Source of the DNA: Actinoplanes sp. TFC3
Lineage (GTDB): Bacteria; Actinomycetota; Actinomycetes; Mycobacteriales; Micromonosporaceae
Reading direction: 5' to 3'
Assembly: GCF_001553785.1 (NCBI RefSeq)
Contig: NZ_LOJP01000001.1
Location: forward strand, 1,694,334 to 1,758,333
Length of the DNA: 64,000 bases
Shown here: positions 1 to 8,833 of the stretch, piece by piece
How positions within the stretch are numbered: position 1 is the stretch's first letter
Layout: each line of letters begins with the position of its first letter
Position numbers and translations under genes: made by a program
Notes under the pieces: generated by a model
The model's input: the letters and a program-made list of their open reading frames with translations, nothing else
Databases searched by the model: none
Told to the model about the DNA's origin: nothing

Positions 1-5
1 AGCAG

Positions 6-560
6 GTGCACAGGCGCCACGACCAGTTCGTGGACGTTGCGATCAAGCGGGCGACCGAACGGCTGTCGCTGTCGCTGCCTTCACTGCGATCGGTGGCCCG
101 CGACTGCGGCGTCACACCCACTGCCGTCTACCGCTACTTCCCGTCACAGAGCAGCCTGAACCGGGCGATTCTGGTCACCATTGATTCGTCGTTCATCACC
201 GCGGTGGCCGGGGTGGACGACCCGCGGCGCACACCGCTGCGCCGGCTGCAGGTGTTCGCGGACGCCTACATCGACTGGGGCCTGGCCAACCCGGGGCTCT
301 ACCAGCTACGTTTCGAGAGCGCCGACCAGCTCGGCAAGGACTTCATCCGCACCGACGCCGCCGATGACCTGCTCGCCCACGTCGACACGCTGATCGACGC
401 GGTGGATCCCCGGCTGGAGGTCTGCGCCGAGGATCTGTGGCTGGCCGTGCACGGCGTGGTGTCGCTGCACATCCACAAACCGGAACGCCCTTGGCCGGTT
501 GCACCCCATCAACAGGTCCAAAGGTTCTTCCATCTGTGGGGACTGCGCGATGAGGGGTGA
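6..560 (+). CDS. TetR/AcrR-family transcriptional regulator, possibly 5'-partial
   Basis: This is a DNA-binding repressor-type protein. The first 50 or so residues form the TetR helix-turn-helix, with the segment SVARDCGVTPTAVYRYF typical of the recognition helix. The rest is a helical ligand-binding domain containing LANPGLYQLRF, a pattern seen in TetR proteins with a WHG-type C-terminal domain. The GTG start lies only 6 bases into the window, so its ribosome binding site is out of view and the true start may be further upstream. The gene ends 21 bp before an MFS exporter on the same strand. A TetR next to an exporter usually controls it, so a role in cluster export is likely but inferred. 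Confidence 0.8.
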   Translation: MHRRHDQFVDVAIKRATERLSLSLPSLRSVARDCGVTPTAVYRYFPSQSSLNRAILVTIDSSFITAVAGVDDPRRTPLRRLQVFADAYIDWGLANPGLYQLRFESADQLGKDFIRTDAADDLLAHVDTLIDAVDPRLEVCAEDLWLAVHGVVSLHIHKPERPWPVAPHQQVQRFFHLWGLRDEG

Positions 561-581
561 TGATCGACCTATATTGATCGC

Positions 582-2138
582 GTGACTTCCACGAGCGTCA
601 ATGAAGCAGGTTCCGCTTCCGGCCCGGAGTTCGTGCCCGACCGCCGGTTCCGGACCATTTTTCTGGCGTTGATGCTCGCGGTTTTCCTGGCCGCGATCGA
701 GCAGTCGACGATGGCCACCGCGACCCGCACGATCGTCGACGACCTGCACGGCTTCGACCTGCAAGCCTGGGCCACCACCGCGTTCCTGGTCACCTCGACG
801 CTGTCCACCCCGCTGTACGGCAAGCTCTCCGACATCTACGGCCGCCGCCGGCTGTTCCTGTTCTCGATCGCCCTGTTCGTCGCCGGTTCGCTGCTCTGCG
901 GGCTGGCCACAACCATGCCGCAGCTGGCCGCCTGCCGCGCGGTGCAGGGGCTCGGCGCGGGCGGCATCATGGCGCTCGCGCTGATCATCGTCGGCGACCT
1001 CGTGCCGCCCCGCCAGCGCGCCCGCTACCAGGCCTTCTTCATGATTGTGTTCGCCACCTCGAGCGTGGCCGGGCCGGTCGTCGGCGGGCTGTTCGCCGGG
1101 GCCGACTCGATCCTCGGGGTGACCGGCTGGCGCTGGTTGTTCTTCCTCAACCTGCCGCTCGGCGGGCTTGCCCTGGCCGTGGTGGCCCGGGTGCTGCACC
1201 TGCCGCGCCGGGTGGTGCCGCAACGCATCGACTGGGCCGGCGCGATCCTGCTCCTGGTGACCCTGCTGCCGCTGCTCACCGTCGCCGAGCAGGGCCGCAT
1301 GTGGGGCTGGAGCTCACCGGTGGCCTGGCTGTGTTACACGCTCACCGCGGCGGGCCTGGCCGGATTCGTGATAGCCGAACGAACCATGCGCGACGAGGCG
1401 TTGCTGCCGCTGCGGTTGTTCCGGGATCGTACGGTCGCCATCGGTTCTTTTTCTTGTGCCGTAACCGGCATGGCGATGTTCAGCGGCATGTTGATCGTGC
1501 CTTTGTACATGCAGATCGTGCGCGGGATGTCGCCCACCGCCGCCGGTTTGCGGATGCTGCCGTTCGTGGCGGGCATTATGGCCGGGTCGCTGACGTCGGG
1601 ACATTTGATCGCGCGCACCGGCCGTTACCGCCTCTATCCGGTCGCGGGCACGTTTGCGATGGCCGCCGGCATGCTGGTGCTCGCCATGGCCGGCGCCGCC
1701 ACCTCGCTGTGGTGGATCACCGTTGTCAGCGTGCTGATCGGGGTGGGGCTGGGCTGCAACATGCAACCGATGATCACCGCCATGCAGAACGCCGTCGCCG
1801 ACCGCGACATCGGCGTCACCACCAGCATCGCCATTCTGTGCCGCTCATTGGGCGGGACACTGGGCACCGCCGCGCTGATCGGCGTGCTGCTGGCGGTGCT
1901 GCCGAACCGGGTGGCCGACGCCTACGCGCACGCCGGTCAGCAGCCGCCGGCGCAGTTGACCGACGGCAGCTTCCTGACCGATACGTCGTTCCTGAACAAC
2001 CTGCCCGGGGCCGCCGCGCAACCCTTCCGAGACGGCTTCGCCGGGTCCGTTCAGGTGGTGTTCCTGGTGGCGTTCGCCGTCGTGCTGACCGGCGCCCTGC
2101 TCAATCTAGGATTGACCGAGAAAGCGCCTGCGGCGTAA
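582..2138 (+). CDS. MFS drug exporter of the DHA2 (EmrB/QacA) type
   Basis: This 518-residue membrane protein has about 14 hydrophobic segments, as expected for a DHA2 proton-coupled efflux pump. Near residue 85 is LYGKLSDIYGRRR, the conserved loop 2-3 signature of major facilitator transporters, and motif C-like glycine-rich text (VAGPVVGGLFAG) lies near residue 165. It starts at GTG 582, 21 bp after a TetR gene, and its 3' end overlaps the convergent thymidylate-kinase-like gene by 38 bp. The position at the border of a biosynthetic cluster suggests export of the product, although an independent drug pump cannot be excluded. Confidence 0.9.
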   Translation: MTSTSVNEAGSASGPEFVPDRRFRTIFLALMLAVFLAAIEQSTMATATRTIVDDLHGFDLQAWATTAFLVTSTLSTPLYGKLSDIYGRRRLFLFSIALFVAGSLLCGLATTMPQLAACRAVQGLGAGGIMALALIIVGDLVPPRQRARYQAFFMIVFATSSVAGPVVGGLFAGADSILGVTGWRWLFFLNLPLGGLALAVVARVLHLPRRVVPQRIDWAGAILLLVTLLPLLTVAEQGRMWGWSSPVAWLCYTLTAAGLAGFVIAERTMRDEALLPLRLFRDRTVAIGSFSCAVTGMAMFSGMLIVPLYMQIVRGMSPTAAGLRMLPFVAGIMAGSLTSGHLIARTGRYRLYPVAGTFAMAAGMLVLAMAGAATSLWWITVVSVLIGVGLGCNMQPMITAMQNAVADRDIGVTTSIAILCRSLGGTLGTAALIGVLLAVLPNRVADAYAHAGQQPPAQLTDGSFLTDTSFLNNLPGAAAQPFRDGFAGSVQVVFLVAFAVVLTGALLNLGLTEKAPAA

Positions 2139-2859
2139 GCCCGAAACAGTCGATGCGCTGCACCGCTACGCGCCCGGCGAACAAGGCGAGGACCTTCTCG
2201 TACGCGGCCTGCACGGCACCGAGGCGCCGGGCGGTTTCGTGCAACTCGGTGTGACCCGAGCGGGCCCGGGTGCGCCGCAACGCCTCCTCGACCGGCAACG
2301 TCAGGTACACGATCCGGTCGGGTAGCCGTACGCCGAAAAGCCCTGTCAGTTCGTCGAACAACTCGTCAGCGGGTAACGCCGCCAGCTTGAGCAGCCGGTG
2401 ACCGAGCGCCTCGATGTCCTCGTCCCCGGCGCATTCCCGCAGCCAGCAACGCACGGTCAGCGAGCCTTCGGCGCTCTGCCGCAGCCAGAACTCGTGTACG
2501 TGCCCGAACGTGCCGGTGTCCTCGGCGACCCGCGCGAACATCGGCAGGTACACCAGCGGGTCGACCAGCGGGTGCCGGTCGCCGATCAGCGTGGTGCAGC
2601 CCTGCTCGAAAGCCTGCCGTTCCGCCGGCGCGTACTGGCACAACTGCAGGTACAGCAGGGCCACCTTGAGCGGGGCGTGACCGAGCTGGTCCGCGATCGC
2701 CGACGCGGCTGCCAGGTGCCGTGAGCGGGTGGCCTGCGGGCTGGCCGGGTCGTCGTGGGCGCGGATGGCGTGCACCACCCGGACCCCTGGCACTTGCGCG
2801 AGGTGCCGGGCGGCAGTGGTCTTGCCGGTGCCGTCGATGCCCACCAGCGCGATGCGCAC
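2101..2859 (-). CDS. Thymidylate-kinase-like P-loop kinase (first of two in the cluster)
   Basis: A 252-residue P-loop NTPase beginning with VGIDGTGKTTAARHL, a Walker A of the thymidylate/nucleoside monophosphate kinase superfamily. DRHPLVDPLVYLPMF near residue 95 matches the DR(Y/H) region of that family. GTG start at 2859, one base after the stop of the HMG-CoA reductase fusion gene, so it is the last gene of the long leftward operon. It overlaps the convergent MFS gene by 38 bp. The substrate is unknown. Because it sits beside an HMG-CoA reductase-kinase fusion, it could phosphorylate a phosphorylated intermediate rather than dTMP. A second, only distantly similar P-loop kinase lies at 8150-8833. 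Confidence 0.8.
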   Translation of the reverse strand: MRIALVGIDGTGKTTAARHLAQVPGVRVVHAIRAHDDPASPQATRSRHLAAASAIADQLGHAPLKVALLYLQLCQYAPAERQAFEQGCTTLIGDRHPLVDPLVYLPMFARVAEDTGTFGHVHEFWLRQSAEGSLTVRCWLRECAGDEDIEALGHRLLKLAALPADELFDELTGLFGVRLPDRIVYLTLPVEEALRRTRARSGHTELHETARRLGAVQAAYEKVLALFAGRVAVQRIDCFGLTPQALSRSILD

Positions 2860-2860
2860 C

Positions 2861-5137
2861 TCAGCCCACCGTCCGGTTCTGTTCCAGGCCGAGCAGGTGG
2901 AACGCGGTGTGCACGACGCCGGGCAGGAACGTGAACTCGCGGTGGGTGTGCGCGGCCAGGTACAGCTGCAGCCGGGTCAGCACCAACTCGTGCAACGCCA
3001 ACTGGTAGGCCCGGCGCCAATCCGCTCGGGTACCCAGGGCCGCGGCGTGCACCGCCAGGTGGTGGTCGACGTCGGCGATGGTGGCCGACGGGGTCAGCGT
3101 GAAGGCCAGGAACTCCGCCACGTCGCGCTGCGGCACGTTGACGTCGGCCAGCTCCCAGTCGTAGGCCACCACCCGGTGCTCGGTGAGGCTGACGTTGCGC
3201 GGGTTGAAGTCGTTGTGCACCAACGTGTGCGGCATCGCCGCCAGTTCCTGCGTCCAGAACTCCGCGTCCGCCGAGATCTGCAGCACGCCGGCCAGCCGTG
3301 TCGCGTCCATCAGCTCGGGCAGCTCGGCCGCGTTGTAGCGGGCCAGCGCCTCCCACAACTCGCGCGCCTTGACCAGGTGGTTCTCCCCGGCATCGCGGTG
3401 CAGCCAAGTCAGCTCCTCGCCGCGGCCCAGCCACGCGGCGTGCACCGGGGTGATGGCCTGCAGGACGCGGTCGATGTGCCCGCGGTCCCAGGTCACCTCC
3501 GTCGCGGGCAGGCGTTCCATGAAGACGACGTACGCCTCCCGTTCATCCTCCTCGACAACGCCGTAGCAGCGGGGTAGCAGCCCGGTCAGCTCCGGTTCGT
3601 CACGCCGGTAGACGGCCAGTTCCCGCTTGTGAGTACCGCTGAACTCGCTGCCGGCCCCCCATCGTTCCCAGGCCTGGCCGACCTCGGGCCCGCACAGGCT
3701 CGCCACCTGACCGATGCCGGCGATGACCTCCTCGGCCCGCGCCTTCACCTTGGCAATCACGTCGAGCTCCGAGTCCTGGAAGCGCACGTTCAGCGGCAGC
3801 AGACCGGTGAACTTGCGGCGTTCGCCGAGGGCGCCCAACTCGCTGGTGATGCCGTCGCCGGACAGGCGCAGGTGTGGACGTACCTCGGCGATGGTGTCCC
3901 GGGTTTTCCAGGCCTTTTGCAGGAATGAGCGGTCGAAGTCGTCGATGCGCAACCACGGTACGTGCTTCGAGCGGCCCAGCCGGCGGTGCGCGTCGGCGAA
4001 CTGGCCGCTGGCCATCGCGGCCCCCGTCGACACGTCGAGCGCCAGCGCGAAACCGGCGACGATCTCGGCGAACCGGCGCACACCACCGGCCCCCGCGCAG
4101 CCCAGCGAGCTGAGCCAATCACGCTGATGCGGCAGCGCGGTGCCCCCGCCGACCGTGCCGGCCACGAGGTTGGGCAACAGGATGCTGGCCAGCAGATCCT
4201 CGCCCTCGGCGCGCAGCGACATGATGGACACACCGGATTCGTGCACGCTGGCGATGTCCTGGCCGGTGGCGGTGAACAGCGCGGCAATGATGTTCGCGGC
4301 GTTGATGCCGTAGCCCAGCATGCCGCCCTGCTGACCGCCCAGCAGAGCCAGGTTGTGCGCCTTGACGATCGCCGCGGTGCTGGTCTTGAGCACCGACGCG
4401 ACCACCGCGCCGGGGATCACGCACTCGGCGGTGACCCGGATGCCGCGTCCGGCCAGCATGGACACCGCGCTGACCTTTTTGTCGCTGCTCATGTTGCCTT
4501 CGAGCATCACGTGCAGCGGGCGCAGCCGGTCGTCAGTGGCTAGCGTCTCGCTCACCCAGCGGCAGATCTGCCAGGTAGCCGCGGTGGTCATGTTCTGCCC
4601 GGCCGCGTCCTCGGTCTCGTACGCGAACCGCACGTGCACGAGCCGGCCGATCTGGTACAGGTCCACGTCGGCCAGCCGCGCGTAGCGGGACACCAGGCGC
4701 ACCTGGGCGGACAGCTCGGCGCGGTGCTCCTCGATCCACCGGCCGAACAGCGCGGCAGAGGCCAGGTCGGCGAACTCGAACACCGGCGCGCGGTTCATCC
4801 GCTGCGACAACACCCGGGTGCTCACCCCACCGGCCATGGTCAGCGCCCGGCTGCCCCGAGCCGCCGACGCGATCAGCGCACCCTCGGTGGTCGCCAGCGG
4901 TGCCACCACGGAACCGGTAACGGCCTCGCCGTTGAACAGCAGCGGCCCGGCCAGCCCGACCGGCACCTCCACGGAACCGGCGAAGTTCTCCAGGTTGCCG
5001 GTCAGCGTCTGCGCCTCGATGGTGGTCACCCCGGCCGAGGCGAGCGGGACCCCGGTGCGGGTCCGCAGCCAGTCCAGCCGTTGCTCGCGCGCCTGTTCGG
5101 TGTACTGGCCGCGGGCGGGGATGACGTCGTCGGTCAT
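2861..5137 (-). CDS. HMG-CoA reductase (class I-like) fused to an APH-type kinase domain
   Basis: A 758-residue two-domain protein. Residues about 30-400 are an HMG-CoA reductase of the class I type. Visible are the ENFAG...PVGLAGPL entry motif, TTEGALIAS with Glu85, DAAGQNM (cofactor region), EGNMSSDKK with Lys219, TGQD with Asp293, TVGGGTALP, and an AHRRLGRS segment with His383, so the four expected catalytic residues all appear present. Residues about 440-758 are an aminoglycoside/choline phosphotransferase fold: HNDFNPRN gives the catalytic loop (Asp643, Asn648) and AYDWE the metal-binding Asp660. ATG 5137 overlaps the upstream stop (ATGA). No other mevalonate-pathway gene is in view. The product may be mevalonate-like and phosphorylated in place; this is inference. 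Confidence 0.85.
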   Translation of the reverse strand: MTDDVIPARGQYTEQAREQRLDWLRTRTGVPLASAGVTTIEAQTLTGNLENFAGSVEVPVGLAGPLLFNGEAVTGSVVAPLATTEGALIASAARGSRALTMAGGVSTRVLSQRMNRAPVFEFADLASAALFGRWIEEHRAELSAQVRLVSRYARLADVDLYQIGRLVHVRFAYETEDAAGQNMTTAATWQICRWVSETLATDDRLRPLHVMLEGNMSSDKKVSAVSMLAGRGIRVTAECVIPGAVVASVLKTSTAAIVKAHNLALLGGQQGGMLGYGINAANIIAALFTATGQDIASVHESGVSIMSLRAEGEDLLASILLPNLVAGTVGGGTALPHQRDWLSSLGCAGAGGVRRFAEIVAGFALALDVSTGAAMASGQFADAHRRLGRSKHVPWLRIDDFDRSFLQKAWKTRDTIAEVRPHLRLSGDGITSELGALGERRKFTGLLPLNVRFQDSELDVIAKVKARAEEVIAGIGQVASLCGPEVGQAWERWGAGSEFSGTHKRELAVYRRDEPELTGLLPRCYGVVEEDEREAYVVFMERLPATEVTWDRGHIDRVLQAITPVHAAWLGRGEELTWLHRDAGENHLVKARELWEALARYNAAELPELMDATRLAGVLQISADAEFWTQELAAMPHTLVHNDFNPRNVSLTEHRVVAYDWELADVNVPQRDVAEFLAFTLTPSATIADVDHHLAVHAAALGTRADWRRAYQLALHELVLTRLQLYLAAHTHREFTFLPGVVHTAFHLLGLEQNRTVG

Positions 5138-5823
5138 GGCGCAGGCTCCTTGCGATCCGAGGTGAGCAGGGCGAACAGCCGGAGACGGCCGGGTTCGCGC
5201 GGGTCGTGGGTGATGCGGGTCTGCACGCCGGCGGCGCGTCCGGGCGCGAGCGCGGCGAGCACGTCCGGGCCGTCGAGGTCGTCGCGGTGGTGCAGGGTGA
5301 GCGTGTCGCCGGGCCCGATCAGCCCGCGCAGCACCGCCTCGGCGAGCAGGTGGTGGGTGTGCACGAGGTATTCGGCGATGGTGAGGCCGGCGCAGGCGAC
5401 CGCGGCCTCGGTGGACGTCCCGCTCGGCGGGCCCGGCACGTGCACCACCACGGGTTCCGAGCCGAAGCCCGCGGGCTTGGCGCCCTCGAAGGCGTGCAGC
5501 AGCCGGGACAGGTTGCGCAGCTGGCCGGCCGGGGCCGGGCCGTGCCACGACAGGCCTTCGCCGGTGCTCGCGGCGGGGAACCGCAACGCCACGGTGGCCG
5601 GGCGCCCAGCCAGGAAAATGGTCCGGGTGAAGGCGCGCAGCCAGGCCCGGCCATCCTCCGGCGCAATTCCCAGAGCAAAATCGATGGCTCCGCGTACGAA
5701 CACAGCAGGCGCCAGCTCATCGACCACCACCGCAACGCTGTGCCCGTGCTCCCCGTCGCCCTCCCCGGCCCGTTCGAGGCGGGCCGGCGCGGCGGCCGTC
5801 AGCAGCTCGTCCAGCTCGCTCAC
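5134..5823 (-). CDS. Conserved cluster protein of unknown function (resembles DUF6182 proteins)
   Basis: A 229-residue soluble protein. The stretch RLLHAFEGAKPAGFG, the segment VVVHVPGPPSGTSTEA and the C-terminal HHLLAEAVLRGLI resemble actinobacterial proteins I remember as DUF6182, but this match is from memory and unverified. I see no catalytic motif I can name. The GTG start at 5823 overlaps the stop of the flavin monooxygenase gene (GTGA) and its own stop overlaps the ATG of the HMG-CoA reductase fusion (ATGA). It is therefore translationally coupled on both sides and probably works in the same pathway. A longer reading frame upstream exists but would lie inside the monooxygenase gene. 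Confidence 0.65.
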   Translation of the reverse strand: MSELDELLTAAAPARLERAGEGDGEHGHSVAVVVDELAPAVFVRGAIDFALGIAPEDGRAWLRAFTRTIFLAGRPATVALRFPAASTGEGLSWHGPAPAGQLRNLSRLLHAFEGAKPAGFGSEPVVVHVPGPPSGTSTEAAVACAGLTIAEYLVHTHHLLAEAVLRGLIGPGDTLTLHHRDDLDGPDVLAALAPGRAAGVQTRITHDPREPGRLRLFALLTSDRKEPAP

Positions 5824-7268
5824 GCCTTCACCCGCCGCTTGAACACCAGCGCGCCGTCGTTGATCCGGGTCAGCTTCATCCGCGGCCAGTCCCGCAGATA
5901 GTTGTTGCGGACCTTCCACCGGCCCTCGGTGCCTTGCCGGGGCAGGATGTCGCTGGCGCGCAGCACGTAACCCGACGACAGGTTGAGCAGTGGCTCGTCG
6001 CTTCCGGCCGCGTCCTTCGGCACCGGCGTGGCAACGTCGTAGCGCCGCCGGGCCATGTGGTTGAGCAGCCGGCACACGTACTGGTGGCTCAGGTCGGCAC
6101 GCATGGTCCACGACGCGTTGGTGTAGCCCACGCACCAGGCCAGGTTGGGCAGCCCGGAGAACATCAGGTGCTTGTAGACCTGCAGGTGCCGCGAGTTGAC
6201 CGCCTTGCCGTCGACCGACAGTGCCACCTCGCCGAAGGTCACCATCACCAGCCCGGTAGCCGTGACAACCACGTCGGCTTCCAGCTCCTGGCCGTCGGTG
6301 AGCCGCAGCCCTTTCTCGGTGAACGTTTCGACCTCGCCGGTGACGATCGACGTGCGGCCCTCACGCAGCGCCGCGAACAAGTCGCCGTCGGCCACCCCGC
6401 ACACCCGTTGATCGCCCGGCTTGTACCGCGGCGTGAAGTGTGGATCCACCTTCACGTGCTCGGGTAGCTCGCCGGCCACCCGGTCCCGCAGCATCTGGCC
6501 GACCTTCTCCGGCCAGCGCCGCGACGCCTGGAAGGTCAGGAAGTTCATCGCCACGTTGCGCTTGCGGATCAGCCGGGACGCGCGTTCGGGCGACATCCGC
6601 TTGCCCAGCTTGGCGGTCAGCGGCTCCTTGCTGGCCAGGGGAATCATGTACGTGGGGGAGCGCTGCACCATCGTCACGTGCGCGGCTTGCTGGGCCAGCG
6701 CGGGCACCAGGGTCACCGCGGTCGCGCCGCTGCCGATGACGACAACGCGCTTGCCCTCGTAGTCCAGCTCGGCCGGCCAGTTCTGCGGGTGCACCAGGTG
6801 ACCGGCGTAGTCGCCCATGCCGGGGAACGCGACCTCATGCCCGCTGGAGTAGCGGTAGTAGCCGGTGCAGAGGTAGAGGAAATTGCAGGTCCACTCGGTA
6901 CCCTCGGCGGTGGTCAGCGTCGAGCGCGCCTGCTCACTCGACCACGCCGCCGACACCACGCGCCGGCCGTAGTGGATCTTCTTGTCGATGCCGTTCTCGG
7001 TGGCGGTCTCGCGGATGTACGCCAGGATCGACGCGCCGTCAGCGATCGCGTTCGGCTGCAGCCACGGGCGCAGCGGGTAGCCCAGCGTGAACATGTCCGA
7101 GTCCGAGCGCAGCCCCGGATAGCGGAAGAAGTCCCACGTACCGCCGCTGGCATCGCGGGCCTCGAGGATGGCGTAGCTGCGATCCGGGCAGTGCGTCTGC
7201 AGCCGGTGCGCCGCGCCGATGCCGGACAGCCCGGCACCGACGATCAGGACGTCGAGATGGTTGCTCAC
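5820..7268 (-). CDS. FAD/NADPH monooxygenase of the Baeyer-Villiger (EthA-like) type
   Basis: A 482-residue flavoprotein. It begins with LIVGAGLSGIGAA (FAD-binding GxGxxG), carries a Baeyer-Villiger-type fingerprint in GHLVHPQNWP near residue 160, and then a second Rossmann motif VVVIGSGATA near residue 175. The segment YPGLRSDSDMFTLGY is shared by EthA-like monooxygenases. Such enzymes insert oxygen next to a ketone or oxidise nitrogen or sulfur. The start at GTG 7268 overlaps the stop of the hydrolase gene (GTGA); an upstream GTG at 7280 is possible. In this cluster it may turn a ketone into an ester, with the neighbouring hydrolase then able to cleave it, but substrate and reaction are inferred. 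Confidence 0.85.
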   Translation of the reverse strand: MSNHLDVLIVGAGLSGIGAAHRLQTHCPDRSYAILEARDASGGTWDFFRYPGLRSDSDMFTLGYPLRPWLQPNAIADGASILAYIRETATENGIDKKIHYGRRVVSAAWSSEQARSTLTTAEGTEWTCNFLYLCTGYYRYSSGHEVAFPGMGDYAGHLVHPQNWPAELDYEGKRVVVIGSGATAVTLVPALAQQAAHVTMVQRSPTYMIPLASKEPLTAKLGKRMSPERASRLIRKRNVAMNFLTFQASRRWPEKVGQMLRDRVAGELPEHVKVDPHFTPRYKPGDQRVCGVADGDLFAALREGRTSIVTGEVETFTEKGLRLTDGQELEADVVVTATGLVMVTFGEVALSVDGKAVNSRHLQVYKHLMFSGLPNLAWCVGYTNASWTMRADLSHQYVCRLLNHMARRRYDVATPVPKDAAGSDEPLLNLSSGYVLRASDILPRQGTEGRWKVRNNYLRDWPRMKLTRINDGALVFKRRVKA

Positions 7269-8149
7269 GGTCTTCTCCACAGGATGCGGCGCAGGAACGC
7301 GGCCTGGCGCTCAACGGTGTTCTCGTACAGGGCGCCGTGATAGATGTCGAAGTGGCCGGCGGGCACCTCGATCACCTCGGCGCCCGGAACCCGTGCCACG
7401 TGCTTGCGGGTGGCCGGGGCGGGCGCTACCGCATCGTCGAGGCACACGTGCACCAGCAGCGGAATCTTGATGCGCCGGGCCGACGCGCCCGGCCGGTAGC
7501 CGAGCACCGCCAGCCCCGAGCGCGCGGCCAGCAGGTTCTCCGGCGCGCTGCCGTCGGGCGCGGTCAGCGACAGGTAGCCCGCGCGGGCATTGCCGGCCAC
7601 CATGAGCGCCGGGGTGCCCGGGTCGGCGGCGGCCGCCACGAGTTCGGGTGCCCGGCGGGTGACCGCGCGCAGCAGATCGGCGGTCAGCGCGGGAACCAGC
7701 CGCAGGAAGCCGCCAGCACCCAGAGCCAGCGCCGAGGCGAGCCCGTCGGTGAACGGGCACTGGGCCACCGCTGCGGCTAGCGTCGAGTCCTCGGCAGCCA
7801 GGCGCAGCGCGTCCCCGCCGGAGAACGACGAACCCCACACCGCGACGCGGCGCTCGTCCACCCAGGGCAGCGACCGCGCGTGCGCCACCGCCGCGCGCCA
7901 ATCGGCCAGTTGAGCGCCGACATCGACCACGCGGCGGGGCCGGCCGTCGCTGTCGCCGAACCCGCGGTAGTCGAACAGGAGCACAGCCACGCCGTCGTTG
8001 CAGAAGCGGGCCGCGTACCGCTCAAGACCGGCGTGCCGGGTCAGCCCGAGCCCGTGCGCCATGACAACGATGCCGTGCAGGCCCGGTTCGGCCGGCCGGT
8101 ACAGCCACGCGGCCCGGCCCCCGAAGGTGACGTCGAGTCGATCCATCAC
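7265..8149 (-). CDS. Alpha/beta hydrolase
   Basis: A 294-residue alpha/beta hydrolase. HGLGLTRHAG supplies the oxyanion region, GSSFSGG near residue 112 the nucleophile elbow with its serine, DDAVAP near residue 240 the acid, and AGHFDIYHG near residue 267 the histidine. FDYRGFGDSDG is characteristic of the dienelactone hydrolase/peptidase S9-like branch. GTG 8149 follows directly after the stop of the kinase gene, and ATG 8146 is an equally good start. It overlaps the Baeyer-Villiger-type monooxygenase by 4 nt. Ester or lactone hydrolysis, or release of an intermediate from the acyl carrier protein, are both plausible. Confidence 0.85.
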   Translation of the reverse strand: MMDRLDVTFGGRAAWLYRPAEPGLHGIVVMAHGLGLTRHAGLERYAARFCNDGVAVLLFDYRGFGDSDGRPRRVVDVGAQLADWRAAVAHARSLPWVDERRVAVWGSSFSGGDALRLAAEDSTLAAAVAQCPFTDGLASALALGAGGFLRLVPALTADLLRAVTRRAPELVAAAADPGTPALMVAGNARAGYLSLTAPDGSAPENLLAARSGLAVLGYRPGASARRIKIPLLVHVCLDDAVAPAPATRKHVARVPGAEVIEVPAGHFDIYHGALYENTVERQAAFLRRILWRRP

Positions 8150-8833
8150 CTACGCGCACCCACAGGGGAGGGCCAGTTGCGGCCGGCCTGACTCGGTGGC
8201 CAGCACTTGCACGACGCGCCGGTGCACCTCGGCCGGCTGCGCGGTGCCGTCGACCACGGTGAACCGGCTGAACTCGTCAAGCTCCACATAGGCCCGCCGG
8301 TACCGGGTCAGCGTGTCGACGGTTTCCACCCCGTGCCCTCGCTCGCGGGTGCGCCGGGCGGCCAGCGCCGGGTCCACGTCGATGAAGATGGCAACGTCGG
8401 GTTCCGGGATGCCCGCGTGCAGCGCCCGTAGCAACGGTTCCGCGTCGGTGCCCTGCAAACGGTCGGTGGCGTAATGGCAGTACGTGTACCGGTCGGCCAC
8501 CAGCACCGCGTCCGGCCGGTCCTCCAGCAGGTGGGCCGCCGCGTGCAGGCTGGTGGCCTTGGTGACCGCCCACGCCAGGTACGCGGCCTTGTCGCCGAGC
8601 AGGGAGGCGTGATCGGGGTGGCCCTGCGAGCGCGCGTAACCGTCCAGCGCACCGCGGATCGCCCCGCCCGCGTCGTTGGTCAGCGGCAGCGCGTCGACCC
8701 CGTCGGCGCGCAGGTGCCCGGCGAGCAGCCGGGTCTGGGTGGTTTTGCCGGCGCCGTCGATGCCCATCAGGGCAACCGTGCGGTGGCGCCACACGCGTTC
8801 TTCGACGGCGACCGGCGAGAGGCTCGTGCTCAT
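8150..8833 (-). CDS. Thymidylate-kinase-like protein (second P-loop kinase)
   Basis: A 227-residue P-loop kinase. MGIDGAGKTTQTRLLAGHL is a standard dTMP kinase Walker A, VADRYTYCHYA matches the DRY motif of thymidylate kinases, and RRTRERG resembles the lid region. It looks closer to genuine dTMP kinases than the protein at 2101-2859. ATG 8833 overlaps the stop of the asparagine-synthetase-like gene (ATGA). Two such kinases in one operon are unusual. They could activate a nucleoside or a phosphorylated acid, and a simple housekeeping role seems unlikely in this context. Confidence 0.85.
   Translation of the reverse strand: MSTSLSPVAVEERVWRHRTVALMGIDGAGKTTQTRLLAGHLRADGVDALPLTNDAGGAIRGALDGYARSQGHPDHASLLGDKAAYLAWAVTKATSLHAAAHLLEDRPDAVLVADRYTYCHYATDRLQGTDAEPLLRALHAGIPEPDVAIFIDVDPALAARRTRERGHGVETVDTLTRYRRAYVELDEFSRFTVVDGTAQPAEVHRRVVQVLATESGRPQLALPCGCA

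Noticed and set aside
5138..5548. Upstream in-frame extension of the HMG-CoA reductase fusion
   Set aside because: The added sequence is Arg/Pro/Ala-rich and lies inside the neighbouring coupled gene. The ATG at 5137 overlaps the previous stop, as at most junctions of the operon.
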